Source: Campylorhamphus procurvoides
Taxonomy: Eukaryota > Chordata > Aves > Passeriformes > Dendrocolaptidae
Length of the DNA stretch: 64,000 nt
Direction of reading: 5' to 3'
Assembly: GCA_013396655.1 (NCBI GenBank)
Contig: WBMV01000073.1
Span: 832,525 to 896,524, forward strand
The translations under genes were made by a program, and so were the position numbers. A model generated the notes under the pieces. The model was not told where the DNA came from. It did no database searches and saw only the letters and a program-made list of their open reading frames with translations. Below are positions 22,744 to 35,694 of this stretch, piece after piece (position 1 is the first letter of the stretch; the number at the start of each line of letters is the position of its first letter).

Positions 22744-25700
22744 CTACTGCAGCCGGAGCAGTTCCTCGAAGTTGAGCATGTTGTTGGCTGTTTCGGACCA
22801 GGCTGCGTGGGTCGCACCGTCCATCTCGGGGGCCAGGCTGTTGGTGCTGTCCAGAGCGTGGTTTGTGCCCCCGATGACCTCATGGCACTCAGGGCACTTA
22901 CTCCTCTCCATTGCCCCCCCGCACTCCCCAATCACATAGATATGTCCATTTTTGCACTTGAACCAATGGCCACGGGGGCAAGCAATAGCTTTGACAATCT
23001 CCACCCGCTCAGCTTCAGAAATCCCTAGGCCTGACATTGGCAAGTCAGCAGTGATCTTCTCCATGTGAGCCTTCACCGCAGCCTCATCCTGCTCTGTAAA
23101 TTTCTTTGTCCCTTCCAGGATTTTACGTGCACTGTCAATCTCTGCTGCAAGTTCTGGGGAGATCATCCTACTTGGAGCGTTGCACCTTGCCAAGAGGTTC
23201 ACCAGATAAGTCAATCTGTGGATCTCAGACTGCAGGTCAGAGAGCTCCTGTTCTGTGAAACTGATGCGTTGCTTGTCCAGCCATTCCTGGACTTCATCCA
23301 GCCGCCTTCTCACCTCTTGCCTCTCAGTCGCAGCAATTTTGATCATAGAAGCAGTTAGGTCTGCTACACGTTTGTAGAAGTTAAGCTGATTCTCAATTAG
23401 TCCAATACCCTTTGTGGACAGAGGAGAAGCTTCTAGTTTACCTCTCAGCATGAAGTACTTCTGGGGTAGATTGCACTTCAGAACAGTATCCCCTGCCAGT
23501 GTTGCCTGCAGTCGTTGTCTGCTAGACTCAATTTCCTGTGCTGAGCCTTGGATTTTCTGTTTCACCTGTTCTATCTCATCCACACGCCTTTTCACACTGG
23601 TGCTGTATCTCAAATTCTTTCTGATGGGTGTCTGACACAGAGGGCATACCTTCAGCTTGACCACATCATCATCTACATCCATATAATGGTCAAGGCCTTG
23701 GGACTCGAAGACATGGCCACAGTCTTCAAGCTGTACAAATCGAGCATCCGGGTCTTCCTCAAAGCCAAAAAAGATCTGAGTGAGCTCCTCACGGTTACAA
23801 ACAAGGCACTTCTTTGGGCAGGGCTCTCCACAAAATCCAACACAAGGATGACCACAGGGCAATAGCTTAGCACATGGCACATTGCAGCGAGGCCTATTGC
23901 ATGGCTCAGAGCACAGATTGGTACACTGGTAGTGCTGGCACTGCCACTCACATGGCTCAGCACAAGGAACACAGACCTCTCCACATTTCCTGTTACACTT
24001 ACTGTGAATACAGTAATTCTCACATTTCAGCTGACAGGGAGGGCATTCTGTAGTACATGGCTCCTGACACTTGTGAGAGCAGATCAAGAAGCGCTTGCAT
24101 GGCCTGTTGCATGCCTTGTGAAATCTTCCTTCCCAGCAAGTGTAACAGGAACCTGAACATGCATGACCACATGCCAATGTGACAGAACACTTAGTCTTAC
24201 AATTCACAGGGATGTCAGGTTGCCTCTTAGCAACCCAGCATTCAACTTTTTGCTTGTGGCCACATTTCAGTGTGACTGTAACCTGTTCAGGACACTGCTT
24301 TGTGCATTGCTGCCCACAGAAATTGCCGCATGTGTGTCCACAGTTCAGCTTTTTCTGGCAAATTTCTCGGCACATAAATTTACTCTCTGGAGTAGAGCAC
24401 GGTACTATCTGTGTGTGGCCACACTTAGAAATAGTTTTCTCTACTTTCACAAGACAGTGTCCACAGGGCACATAACATGGCTTTGGACAGCGGTGCCCAT
24501 CTGCACAAAGCACCTTTTGACAAGGCTTCAGACACTGGAACTCTTTGTGCTCCATGTCATAGGGGTGACAGGCCCTTGTGCAAACATGGCCACAATTCAA
24601 TCTAAACTCACAGGGACGACTACAGCCTCCTTCTGGGACTTGATTGAAGTCTGCAGCTGTAGATACCAGTGTTTTGGTTTCAGGGTGGTTTTGACAGCAA
24701 AGCATCAATGAGTGGCCAATGTGATTTTTCTCCTGAAGAGTGTGAATGATCTTGCTCCAGAGAGGAACCTTGCCAAGCATTCTCATGTTTCCAATACAAT
24801 ATAGCCCTTTCTTAGCTCTGGATAATGCTACACATACCCGATTAGGGATCTGCAAGAACCCAACTCTCTCCTCTTTGTTGCTCCTCACCAGTGACAGCAG
24901 AATAATATCATTCTCCTCCCCCTGGTACTTATCTACTACATGAACCTTCACTCCTTCAAAGATCTTTGCTGGCATAAGCTGACGCAGACAGAAAAGCTGT
25001 CCAGTGTAAGTAGTGAGAATGGTGATCTGAGAAGGTTGATAATCCTGACACAAGAAGTATTTGCACAGTTCCACTACAAACTGGGCCTCATGTGAGTTCT
25101 GGTGGCTTCTCCCTTCCTGGATCTGTTGCTCAGGAAAGTCATGTTCCACAAAGAAGAGGTTAGATGAGACACCCTGAAACAAAAGGAAGGATGTCAGAAA
25201 GAGAATTCTGGCTTCTGTCCCGCCAGCCTGTTTCCATGTCCCCAATTATCCACTGACAGGAGGACTCTTAAGGGGAGGATTACAGTATGCAGTTACTGCA
25301 TACTTAGGTGATTTCCTCTTAGATTTTCATAGGTTATTAATCAGATATGATTAACAAGTTTAAATTCCCATTTCAGCTTATTGGTAACATTTCAGTGTCC
25401 TAATATGAAATCAGTTCCTATGGATGATTTTATTCTCTAACTTTTCAGGGATGTTTCTAGTGTACCTTTCCAGGTTATAGAAAAGAGAACATTAAGTGTT
25501 AGTAACATCTCTCAGAGCATATTCATGGTGTGAACAATGTCTTGTTTTGGCCATGTAGGAAAAAGTAAGTTACCAGTGAACAGGGCTTAGCACTTGCCTA
25601 AAACATGCGTTCTCTGTTACTGCAGTAAAAACAAAGCAGCAAGGAGGATTGCTCTTTCACCAGAAAAACTAGGAATGCTAGGACTACAGTAGTCCCTTAC

Positions 25701-28700
25701 CAGCTCCAGGGGATATAGAGTTGACTGCTCACCTGTTCAAAAATTCTATTTGCCTTGAGTTAGCAGGAACCTTTTTTTTGCCTATTAACTGGAATTCCTC
25801 TACCCATAAGAAATTATTGTTCTGCCTGCCAAAACCCAGGGACTGATTTTATCAGGAAAGAACAGTTTTTGTAGATCAAACACAGATCTCTGGTTTTCCA
25901 AGGTGTCCATAATGGCATAGCGTCTAGTGCAGTAGAATTTAATTTGGTCATTACCTATGTGGGTTATTGTACCAGCTGGAAAGATTGAATTTTGATGCCT
26001 TTTTGTACCTTACATTTGTTTTAAGGCAAGATGGAACTGCAAGATTCTCCAAAATAGCTTCTTACAGGAGAAGTGGGGTAAAATTTTCCAGTCTCCTAAG
26101 CTGTCGTGTGTTTTGGGTGGTATTTTGTTGTTTGTTCAGTTTTTATTTGGTTGGATTTTGGAACAGGGTTTATTTAGCTTTCTATTTTGTTTAAATAATC
26201 ATCTACAAAGATTTGATCTGGATTTCAAGATACCAAAAGAGGACCTGCCACTTTCCCAGATACCTTATTCTAGTAATTAAATCTTCAATATTAATTTTCT
26301 CTTGTCTGACTTTAGCATTCTGCTATACTTCTCAGTATTCTTCCTTCATCCAGTTAAAGAACTTTTAACTAATTAATATTGGGTTTTTGTGAGGACAGAT
26401 TCACACAGGCTAAACTACTGTAATTCTCTTTCTGCAACCTCCAGTTCTTTCTCCCAGGGTATTCAGTTACTTGTGTTTTAGAGATCCAAGGCCATCAGCA
26501 TAGCAGTGCAACCTTGGCTCAGACTTCTGGGGAAATAGTTACATTATGACTGAGAGCTGTGAGCAAGTCTGCAGAAAAGGGCTGTGCAAGATAAGTAAGG
26601 AAAAATTACAGACAGAGCTTTGACTGTTAATAGTTCAGAGATGCAAGAAAAGCACTAACATGCTGTAACAGGGGACAAAAGCAATTCCTTGGATTGCTGA
26701 AAACTCACTTTTATGTTCTCATAGTTCAGGACAGAGGGATGGTTCTCCAGCTTCTGGTATATATGAGGACTGATAAGTCGGGCAATTTCAGGACGCATGC
26801 GGTGCTGAAACACAAAGCAACTTTATCAGTCTGGAGGAAGGAGCACCACATTTACCTGTTAATATCCTGCTGTTCCACTGTACAGGCTGTGGTTGAATAC
26901 AACACAAGGTGACTTTTCAATAAGAGGCAAGAAGGAAGCACTTCCTAATCCCTGCTCTCCCCTACCCCACTGCTGATACCACCATCACCTACAGGATGGG
27001 CAGTAGCAGAATATCTTCAAGAAAATCACTTGGTACAAGAGTGCTGGTTTCAGTGCAAATCTAAGAGCCCTGTTACAGACAACAAAAGCCAACACTTCAC
27101 CCTAACCACTAATAGGTTTTTACTTCTAGGTAGTTTTAATACAGGACTGCTGGTGGTAGAATTAACTTCTCCAGGCACCAACATAAATGATTATAGAAAT
27201 TTAGCCATAAATATAATGAAACTCTAGAAAGAGTTGTGCTATCACTCTCCAAAGTTTTGGAAGTTTCAAATACCACAATAAGGCATGTTCTTTGCACTAA
27301 AACATATGGGAAGCACAGTGCTGAGTAATGAGAAATATACTGGAACACTCTGGCAGTTTGAGAGCTCTTACCATCCTTCCCAGAAATTAAATCATACATT
27401 CTTTTCTTTTAGGCTCCTCTTACAGTAGAAATATAAACTTAAGTGTATTAAAAACTTAAAACAACCTAAATGCAAATTCAATGGAGTTTTTTTACAGGTC
27501 TTCCTTACTTGGTATTTCAGACAGACAAAGGGGAAATCCACTTTGATCAACCGTTCAAAGAGAGAGATTTCCAGATTGAAGTTCTTGGCCAGGTCATATA
27601 CGTTTGCACCAGGCTGCAACTGAAAGAGAAGGGACAGGAGGTCCACATTTAAGCATTTTTCCTATGTGTTAGTATGATTTTTACACTCATCTCCTTTTCT
27701 GTCACTGGTCCCCCACTGAAAAACCAGAGGCTGCATTCTTGAAGATGTACTAAATATCACAGTTAGATACAGTCACAATTTAAGCACATATAAAATTGTA
27801 TCCGTTAAACCAAAAGATCAATGCCACAGGAGCTCTGCTCCAAAATTATGGGAGATAGGACCTGTGGGGAGCAAGAAGTCTTGACAACCTATCACATGTG
27901 GTGTTTGGTTAAAAGGCTCTAGTTCATTTGCGCTACAGTTGGAGGCATTAGTCATGAGAAAGTTACCTGCTGGTGATCTCCAATGAGGATGAGGTGCTGG
28001 CAAGCTTTACTCAGAGTAGTAATGGTGTGAGCCTCGAGCACCTCTGCTGCCTCTTCTACAATGACAATTCGAGGCTCTATTTTTTGCAAGATCTGACGGT
28101 ATTTGGCAGCACCTGAGCAAGGACAGAAGACAAACATGAGCAGGATATAATTATATGCAGGCAGTATGACAAGAGTTTTCAGGGAGAGGAATAGGCTGTG
28201 TCCCAGAAAAGACTGGAGTTCTTCTCAAGAGTCCCTGTTTTCAAGACTGGGCTTTTTGAATTTTAAAACAGCATCATACCAGGGATGGCTTCTACATGAA
28301 GGGAAGGCAGGTGGGGATTAGTCCTATGCCTGCCTTCACCCTTTTTCAATGCTTTCTTCAGACATAAGATATACTTGATATATTGATCTACACACATGAA
28401 TAAATCTTAAATTGTCTCTTCAAAGGCACATACTACAATGACCTTAATACTATCATCACCAGAAGGTGCTGTGAGGATAGTGGTGCAGATATTGGCTGTG
28501 CCTTACTTAAGCACAAGTGGTGCATTTCTAGTAGAGGAATGCTGCTTGAGATAGGGAGAGAGCAAGAGTGCAGAGAAACTGCTCATGCCACTAATCAACA
28601 ATCTCACAACAGCCACATTTGCAAAGGGCTAATGCAGAGTCTGATCCAGGCAGTGGAGCAGCACAGGATACTACTCCTTTGGCAAAAAGCTTCCTTAACC

Positions 28701-31700
28701 ATTACTGGAAGCAGTGCAATACTGTTTGCTTCCCAACCGCTGTGCACCTGTAGTTGTCATCCCCACAACTCTGGCCTTCTTGAGAATGCAGAGATCTTCC
28801 TGAAGCTTCAGTTCTTTCAGCCTTTCTGCTGCTGCCTGATACTGCTGCTCATGTCGCAGAATCCTCCGTCGAATAAAACCCTGGTAAGTCTGCAGCCAAA
28901 GCCTGAGAAGAAAGAGACATTACCACAGAGAGCAAGGAAAACAGGGTGGTGATCCAGAACTTCTGAGTGGATTCAGTTCAAAACATCCCCCATGTCTATT
29001 GAGCAACAGATTATTACTATCTGTACTAAGTCCTGAACACAGACACACACACAATGGGGATGACATCATTGTCTATGCAGTACAGGGAAGGTAAGAACAA
29101 GCAAGTTCAGACAAGGAGCTGAACAGATACGGACAGAAACATTGTGGCTTGACAGATAGTTTGCAAACTGGAAGGATCCTAGGAAACAGCTGCCTGACAG
29201 ACCTTGCAAAACAGCTTTGTCACCTGTAAAGCCTCCAGCGGGAGCTCAGGTCAAGTTTCCACAGATCCTGAATAGCCTTGGCCTCTGACTCTGTCATCGC
29301 ATCCTGCTTACGGAGCTCAGCCTTCATCTTCTGCTTCATTTTCCTCTTCTGACCAGCAGTTATCTGCAGGGAAAAAAAGTTTTCCAATAAGCAGTTACAG
29401 TACAAAGATTTTTCTGTATTAGCATCCCCATGTTATTCTTTACACAGTCAAGCAGAGCCAGAGCATGCTAATGCAGGCAGTTACCTCCCACTGCGCAGTT
29501 TTCTGTTGAGGTGTTCCTTCTTCCTGGTCCTCCAGTTTCATAGCCAACATCATGCTGGCTAGTCTATGAACAGCTCTGTGCTCTTCCTCCTTCCTTCTCC
29601 AAGACTTTGCTGTCTTCTCATCCTCAATCATTCTCTCAGCTTCAATCAGGTCAGCCATCTCTGGGATCTCCAAAAGCTCCTCTTCTGCTTCACCTTCCCA
29701 CTCTTCCTCTCCCTCCTGCTGACCACCTGTGAGAATCACCAGTCATAGGCAGTGAGCCACAGCCACTCTAGCAGAATCACAGTGCAGCAGTTACTATGTG
29801 GAAATTAGGGTTAATCTTTCTGTTCCCGTACAGTAACACCTTGCTCTGTGCCTGTTAAGTAGCAGTGTCTCTCTTCTGGCACACATGCATTGCTTAGACA
29901 AACACACCTGCAGAGAGTATGGGGGTGGGGTGGGTGTCTTTTTGGTGTTTGATTTTTTTTGCTTTGTTTTGTTTTTTTTTTACCTGGATTTTCAGCCCAT
30001 ATATTCTCTGCAGCATTCTGGGTGAAGACAGATACACCAAGGCTCAGCCATTCCAGAATCACTGAGTGCTGTGAACCACTGTAGTAAAATTCCTCGTCAT
30101 CCTAACAAGGAAAGTCAAATCAGCCAGGCCTATTGCAGTTCAGAGTCCTAGAATGATGCCAAAGCAGCACTTTGCAGCAGCAGGCAACTAGGGCAAGTAC
30201 CCCTGAGAGACCTTTCAAAGCTAGAAAGTCTGAGCAGCTTCAGATCTTCAGAAAAAGCATCTGTTCTCCCCTTCAGTTTAAGAGGCTTACATTTGGGCAC
30301 TTGTATTTGATGCTGATACAGATCACTTAGAACCTCCACAGTTTAAAGGAGCAAAATTTAAAGCCCCTGTTTGCCCTGCCTGGTCTAGACTACTGTCATT
30401 TGGCACAGCTTGCTATTCACTCCCTCACTCTCCTAGTAGCCAAGCGATGCTAAAAAGATGTGTGCCTGGGGAATCTCAGACTCATTAGCAGAAAGGATAG
30501 TAAGCACACTCTAGGGCTGCTTGACTCAGAAGAAAGGGACTTCTCTTACCAGACCCTTCATCAGACTGGCCCAGTGCTGGGGTTCAATGCAGCCTTTCAG
30601 GTAGCGCTCGTGCAGAACTCCATAGGTTGTGCATTCCAGCTGCTTTGCTCCTTCCTGGAGCTTCCGCTCAGCCCCTTCCATCTCAGTGGTTATCTAGTCA
30701 CAAGAAAGAGAAGGAAGGGAGCATCACACCAGAGAAACAAAGTTCAGAAACAGCAGGACAAGGAACTGACAGAAGAACGAAGAATTAGGTGGCCGACTTC
30801 AGCATAAGACAAGGTGAAAGACCAGGTGGGAAGGAGGTTTAATTATCTCCTCCAATGCACAGGCAACCCAGTCCCATCATCTCCAGTGAGGTCTGCACAT
30901 ACATTTGCATGGGCTCTGTAGAGGTGCTCTGGCAAATCGTATCTGAAGTCACACTCCTTCCTCAGCTCCTTCAAGGTGAATTTCTGCAGGATCTCACTGC
31001 TGCTCCTGCCCCCAACACGCACTATCCCATCTTTTTCAAATGAGTATATTCCTGTGAATGAAAGAGAAATAATAGTACTAAAGGGGCAAGCTCTATTTTC
31101 TGCAGTAGGACAAGGGGTAGGGAAAACACCCTTTAACTGTAAATGCTATAGTGAATTGGTCTGAGTGGTTTTTTACTTAATATGAATGAGGCTAGAGTCA
31201 CTAAAAAATAACCAAATCAAATGGGCAAGTTATCATGCCATAAGATGAGCAGACTAAGAATAGTAGTGCAATTTTCAGTTACAACAGGTTGCCCAGAGAA
31301 GCTGTGAATGTCCCATCCCTGGAGGTGTTCAAGGCCAGGCTGGATGGAACTTGAAACAACCTGGTCTAGTGGACCTGCCCATGGCAAGAGGATTGGAACT
31401 GGATGATCTTTAAGGTCCTTCCAACTCAAACCATTCTGTGATTCTCCATCCTGTTTGCAGGTACTCTTACCTTCTAAGAACTGGTCCAGTGCGTGGTTAG
31501 TGTAGCAGACTACAAGGATGGGACACTTCTGGAAAGTACTTTGCCACACATGCTCATTAGTCAAAAGAGCCTGAACAATCTTCAAACCCACATAAGTCTT
31601 CCCTGCAAAACAAGCTCAGAATCAGAAAAAGGTAATCCACCTCCTGAAACACAGAAATAATTAAAAATAGATTCACGAATTCCTTCTAGACTTCCAATCT

Positions 31701-34700
31701 TTTCTGTGCCAAGAGAAGTGACCACAGGAGTAACTAGCTTACAAAATGTAAAGAAAGTACTGCCTTTCTTTTCTGCAGTTGAGCAAGCCACTAACTGCAA
31801 GACTGTTGTCCTTTCAATACACCAGACCTGAACACAGGGTTTTATTTGCCACTGCATGCCCCAGCCTGCTCCATTAATGGCTTTATACATGGCATTTGGC
31901 TGCATGTGAAACATCCACGTGCTAGAGGAATGCAAGCACAACAAGCTTGTTGAATTCAGGTACAATTTAAAAGTATTACAGTTAATCTTGTAATACTCTA
32001 TTTCCATACTGGTTCATGGCTGAACATTCCCAATGCTCTAGCATGCTGTGAAGACAAATAGAGTGTTGCACAGCAAGAAGTACAGTGTCCTCAAAGGTGA
32101 TTGAAATTTTTTTCACTCCATTACACAAGCAGAGCCAACAGTACAATTGGTGTCTACTTGTATCCAGGTGGGCAATTAGCAAGACAGATACAAGTATTTG
32201 AGGATATTAACTGTCTCCACAGTTCACACTAACTGGGCCACTCAAACATTGATTAGGCACAGGACTAAATCTCTGAAGACAGTACAGATGGCTTTCTCTG
32301 AAGTCAATCTCCCTAAATGGGGGAATCAAGAAGAACAACTTAAATTACAGAGATTTTAAGCAATTATTTCTCACCAGTCCCAGGAGGTCCTTGGATAATA
32401 GCCAGCTCCTTGGTGAGTGCAAGATTCAATGCCTGCATCTGAGACTCATCTAATCTCAAGGCTTCCATTGAAAGCCATTGCTTGGGATCTAAAACGTGGA
32501 CACTTCTCAGACTATCAGGGTACGTCTGTTCATCTGATGTCTCCATCAAGGGTGCTAAATTGTAGGCAGTATCCTTTGTCAGGTATGCTGGCTCCTTCAC
32601 CTGTGTATCACATTCCACAATGTACTTCTGGAATGGGACATCTTCTTCCTCCATTTCCTGCAACCCTTCTAACACATGCTTGTAGGCCTCGAAGTAGGCA
32701 GTTGTCTCTACCATGAGAAAGGAGTCTGATGGTCGAACCTCTGCCAGTAGTGCCTGGCTCTGTTCATCAAAACTTAGCTCCACAAACCCATTGGCAAGTT
32801 CTTCAGCATTACGGTTAGAAACAGTAGCAAAAAGGAATGTTTCAAAGTGATCTTTGGACATGCAGATCAGGGATCCATACAACAATCGTTTGGAGTTCTT
32901 CCATTGTACAAACCTCAATGGTTTTATGTCAAACTGGACCTTGTACACAATGCCAGTTGAGGCACAATGTGGGGCAATAATGTGTGTGTCAAAATAGATC
33001 CTGATATCATCAAATTTTTTCTGTCTCAAACCTTTGTCCTCAAAGCTCTGCAAAACCTCCAAGATACCTTCCCTTAAAGGCCTCACAAAGTCTTCTCTTA
33101 AAAGCCGGAAATGGGTGTCAAGATAAATGCTGGTGCTCTCATATCTTCCAGAAACAAGATTGGGACGTAGAAAGGGCTTCTCATTACTGTGTACCTCATT
33201 ACGTGTTGGATAAATAGTCATGGTACGATAGTTTTCTTCTTGACCATCAATCTGAGGCTGAATAAATACACAGTTATCAGCCCTCAGTGTGCCTTCACGT
33301 CTCTTCTCCTGCAGGTGTTTCATGAGCATCTCAACTTTACTGAGATTCTTCTCTGTCTCTTCTGTGATGTCCACACCCGAAGCTCTCAGGGCATTTATGG
33401 ATGCTGGCAAGACTGTCAGGAGAACAGAGATTTTCTGCACAGAGCTGGCTGGGAAAGTACTGATCAGGTCCTGAAGAAGTGAAATGATGTTGCTAATATG
33501 CACAGGGTACTCCTGCCGTACAGCAGGATCTACTTCTGTTGCCATGTCAGACACATACTGTGGCAGACAGACCTTGAGAAAGTTGGACTCCTTCACCACT
33601 CCAAGAAGCTGTTGGATACTCTGTCTATCCATTCGGGAACTGCATGCTTTTCGAAGCACCTGGCAAATGAGCTGAAGGAAACTGGGTTTTATAGCTGTTT
33701 GGAAAAGAAGTTCCTTCAAGCCCAAACTGGAAGCAAGTGTGATGACAACTTCTGAAGGGTCTTTCTCAAGGAGAGTTTCTAAGAATTTATAGCCAATCCT
33801 TCTGACTTGCTGAGGCTTCTCACTGAGACGGGCACCACCTGGGGTAGGATTCTGGGAGAAATGAGGTTTCTCATGAGGCTGCATCCTCCTTCCCCTGCCT
33901 TCATTTCCTTGCTTATTCCAGGGTCCTCTGGTCCTCTCATGTGCTTGTCCATCCTGATACCTCCTTCCCCTGCCTTCATTTTCTTGCACATTCCAGGGTC
34001 CTCTGGTCCTCTCATGTGCTTGTCCATCTCGATACCTCCTTCCCCTGCCTTCATTATCTTGCTCGTTCCAGGGTCCTCTGGTCCTCTCATGTGCTTGTCC
34101 ATCTCGATACCTCCTTCCCCTGCCTTCATTATCTTGCTCGTTCCAGGGTCCTCTGGTCCTCTCATGTGCTTGCCCATCTTGATACCTCGTTCCTCTAAAT
34201 GCACCTTCTTGCTTATTTAAGGGTCCTATGGCCCTCTCATATGTTTGTCCACCTTGACATCTCATTCCTCTTCCCTCATTCTCCTGTTTAGTCCAGAGTC
34301 CTCTGGCTTCACTGTTGGCCTGTTCACCTTGGATTCTTAGTTTATACTTGTTTGATTGAGGAACCCTTGAAATACAACCACCAAATCTCTCTTGTCTTTG
34401 CCCAAATAGAAGATTATAATTACTGTCTTGCGGGCCTTCCCCTAACTGAGCTGCCTGGCCGGGTACATTATTTGTTCTGTTTCTGTCTCTTCCTATAAAG
34501 CCAGTGTTGAAACGAAATGCATGTCCTTAAAAAAAAGGGGAAGAAGAAAAGACACTTGTTAATTATAAACCAACCACATTAACCTGCCTCCCAATAGATG
34601 CATGAGCATATTTTGACAGCATATTTTGAACATCTAACATCAGGTTAAAAAACTACCATTATATTTGCACACAGACTTTCAAATTGTTGTCTCCTTTGTA

Positions 34701-35233
34701 CCCCTTTTTCTAACTGCTACAGGAAGTGCCATGCCTAGAGTTCACTTGAGCTATGAAGACACTAAGAAACAAAATCCTTTTCCCTAGAACTGAATGCGGA
34801 ATTAAAAAAGGCCAAAGATGAAAATTCCCACACAGGACAGCGTTTCATCGGGAGTCAGTCATTAAAATAATGACAGAGGCGGCAGCAGCAGCTGACTTGA
34901 ACTGAGGGTATTATGGTACATTTAAAACATGAAGCTCGCAGACAAAGTCCAGCCGCTGGGAGCAGCGGGCAGCACATCCCACAGGTCCTTCGCCAGGCTC
35001 CCCACAGGATGCTCAGGGAAGGACTCAACACTAACACAGTTCTCTGCATCACATCACCACACCGCGCCCCCGGGCAAGCCCCAGAGGCTCAAATTTACCT
35101 CGAGACAAAACCTCGCCGTAACACAGGAGGGGGAGCTGCGGGTCTCCCCCGGCAGCAGCACCACCCCAGCCCTCCTGCCCTGGCGACCCTCACCTCTCGC
35201 CCCCTCTCGGGGCCGCCGATTGCCCGGCTCCAT
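22744..35233 (-). CDS. ZNFX1: NFX1-type zinc finger-containing protein 1, RNA helicase
   Basis: Exons in transcript order: 35194-35233, 32375-34525, 31471-31602, 30903-31051, 30550-30693, 29984-30101, 29485-29726, 29224-29363, 28748-28902, 27967-28112, 27509-27619, 26709-26804, 22744-25173. They total 6054 nt, giving 2017 aa (human 1918). The order is: a basic N-terminus with six 25-residue repeats (roughly residues 90-245), an armadillo-like region, an SF1 UPF1-like helicase with Walker A GPPGTGKT near residue 725 and an EEAAE motif II near 1110, helicase 2A with [19 protein letters not shown], many Cys/His NFX1-type fingers from about 1395, and a C-terminal RZ finger with HWFKCKNGH near 1950. 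Mammalian ZNFX1 is an interferon-induced sensor of viral dsRNA acting with MAVS at mitochondria. The start was chosen because ATG at 35233 gives phase 1, matching the large exon's acceptor. Confidence 0.93.
31283..31445 (+). mobile_element. CR1 fragment in ZNFX1 intron
   Basis: The phrases 'gttgcccagagaagctgtga', 'tccctggaggtgttcaaggc' and 'aaccattctgtgattctcc' are CR1 3' sequence. It ends about 25 bases below the donor of the exon at 31471-31602. Confidence 0.92.
33880..34335 (-). repeat. ZNFX1: 75-bp coding tandem repeat in ZNFX1
   Basis: Units beginning with 'gggtcctctgg' on the plus strand, or variants of it, recur at 33921, 33996, 34071, 34146, 34221 and 34296, an exact period of 75 bp (25 codons). 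The encoded unit is close to [20 protein letters not shown]. The central units are nearly identical; the outer ones are diverged. All copies keep the frame. Confidence 0.93.
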
Positions 35234-35385
35234 CGCCCGGCGGGGGCTCCTCGGGGTGCGGGGCAGCGCTCAGCAGTGGCACCGGGGCGCTGCTGTCCCC
35301 TGGAACACGGGCACTGCTGTCCCCTGGAACACGGGCACTGCTCTGGCACCCGGAGGGGCTGTCCCTTCCCCGCAGAGCCCCGCAG

Positions 35386-35398
35386 AGTTTCGCTTTCC
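35386..35398 (-). promoter_or_regulatory. ZNFX1: Interferon-stimulated response element
   Basis: The plus strand reads AGTTTCGCTTTCC, the reverse complement of GGAAAGCGAAACT. This matches the ISRE consensus GAAANNGAAACT in full. It lies about 155 bases upstream of the ZNFX1 ATG. ISGF3 and IRFs bind such sites, and mammalian ZNFX1 is interferon-inducible. DDX27 might respond too, but I have no evidence for that. Confidence 0.8.
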
Positions 35399-35660
35399 AC
35401 TTCCCCGCAAGTTCCGCCCCGACGCCCCCGGTCCCGCCGGGCAGCGCCCCTCTCCGAGCCTGTCTTGGTTCCACCCCGGGCAGGGCAGGGAGAGGGCAGA
35501 GAGAGAGGAGGGAAGGGGTGGGGTGGGATGCGATGGGATGGGTGGGNCCCAAATCCGGCCTCCAGCCCAGCCCCGGCCCGAAACCCAGCCCTAAGCCCGG
35601 CCCCAAGCCCAGCCCCGGCCCCAAGCCCTGCCCCAGTCCCTCCCCAGTCCCTCCCAGTCC

Positions 35661-35666
35661 CACGTG
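35661..35666 (+). promoter_or_regulatory. DDX27: CACGTG E-box upstream of DDX27
   Basis: A perfect palindromic E-box 29 bases before the DDX27 start codon, in CpG-rich DNA. MYC/MAX and USF bind this motif, and MYC drives many ribosome-biogenesis genes. A role is inferred from position only. Confidence 0.45.
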
Positions 35667-35694
35667 CCCCTCGGATCCCGGGCAGGCCTGGGCC

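Noticed and set aside
29940..29985. T-rich tract that might mark a retroposed poly(A) tail
   Set aside because: On the minus strand it is just an A-rich start of a ZNFX1 intron after the donor at 29983; no retrocopy body is attached.
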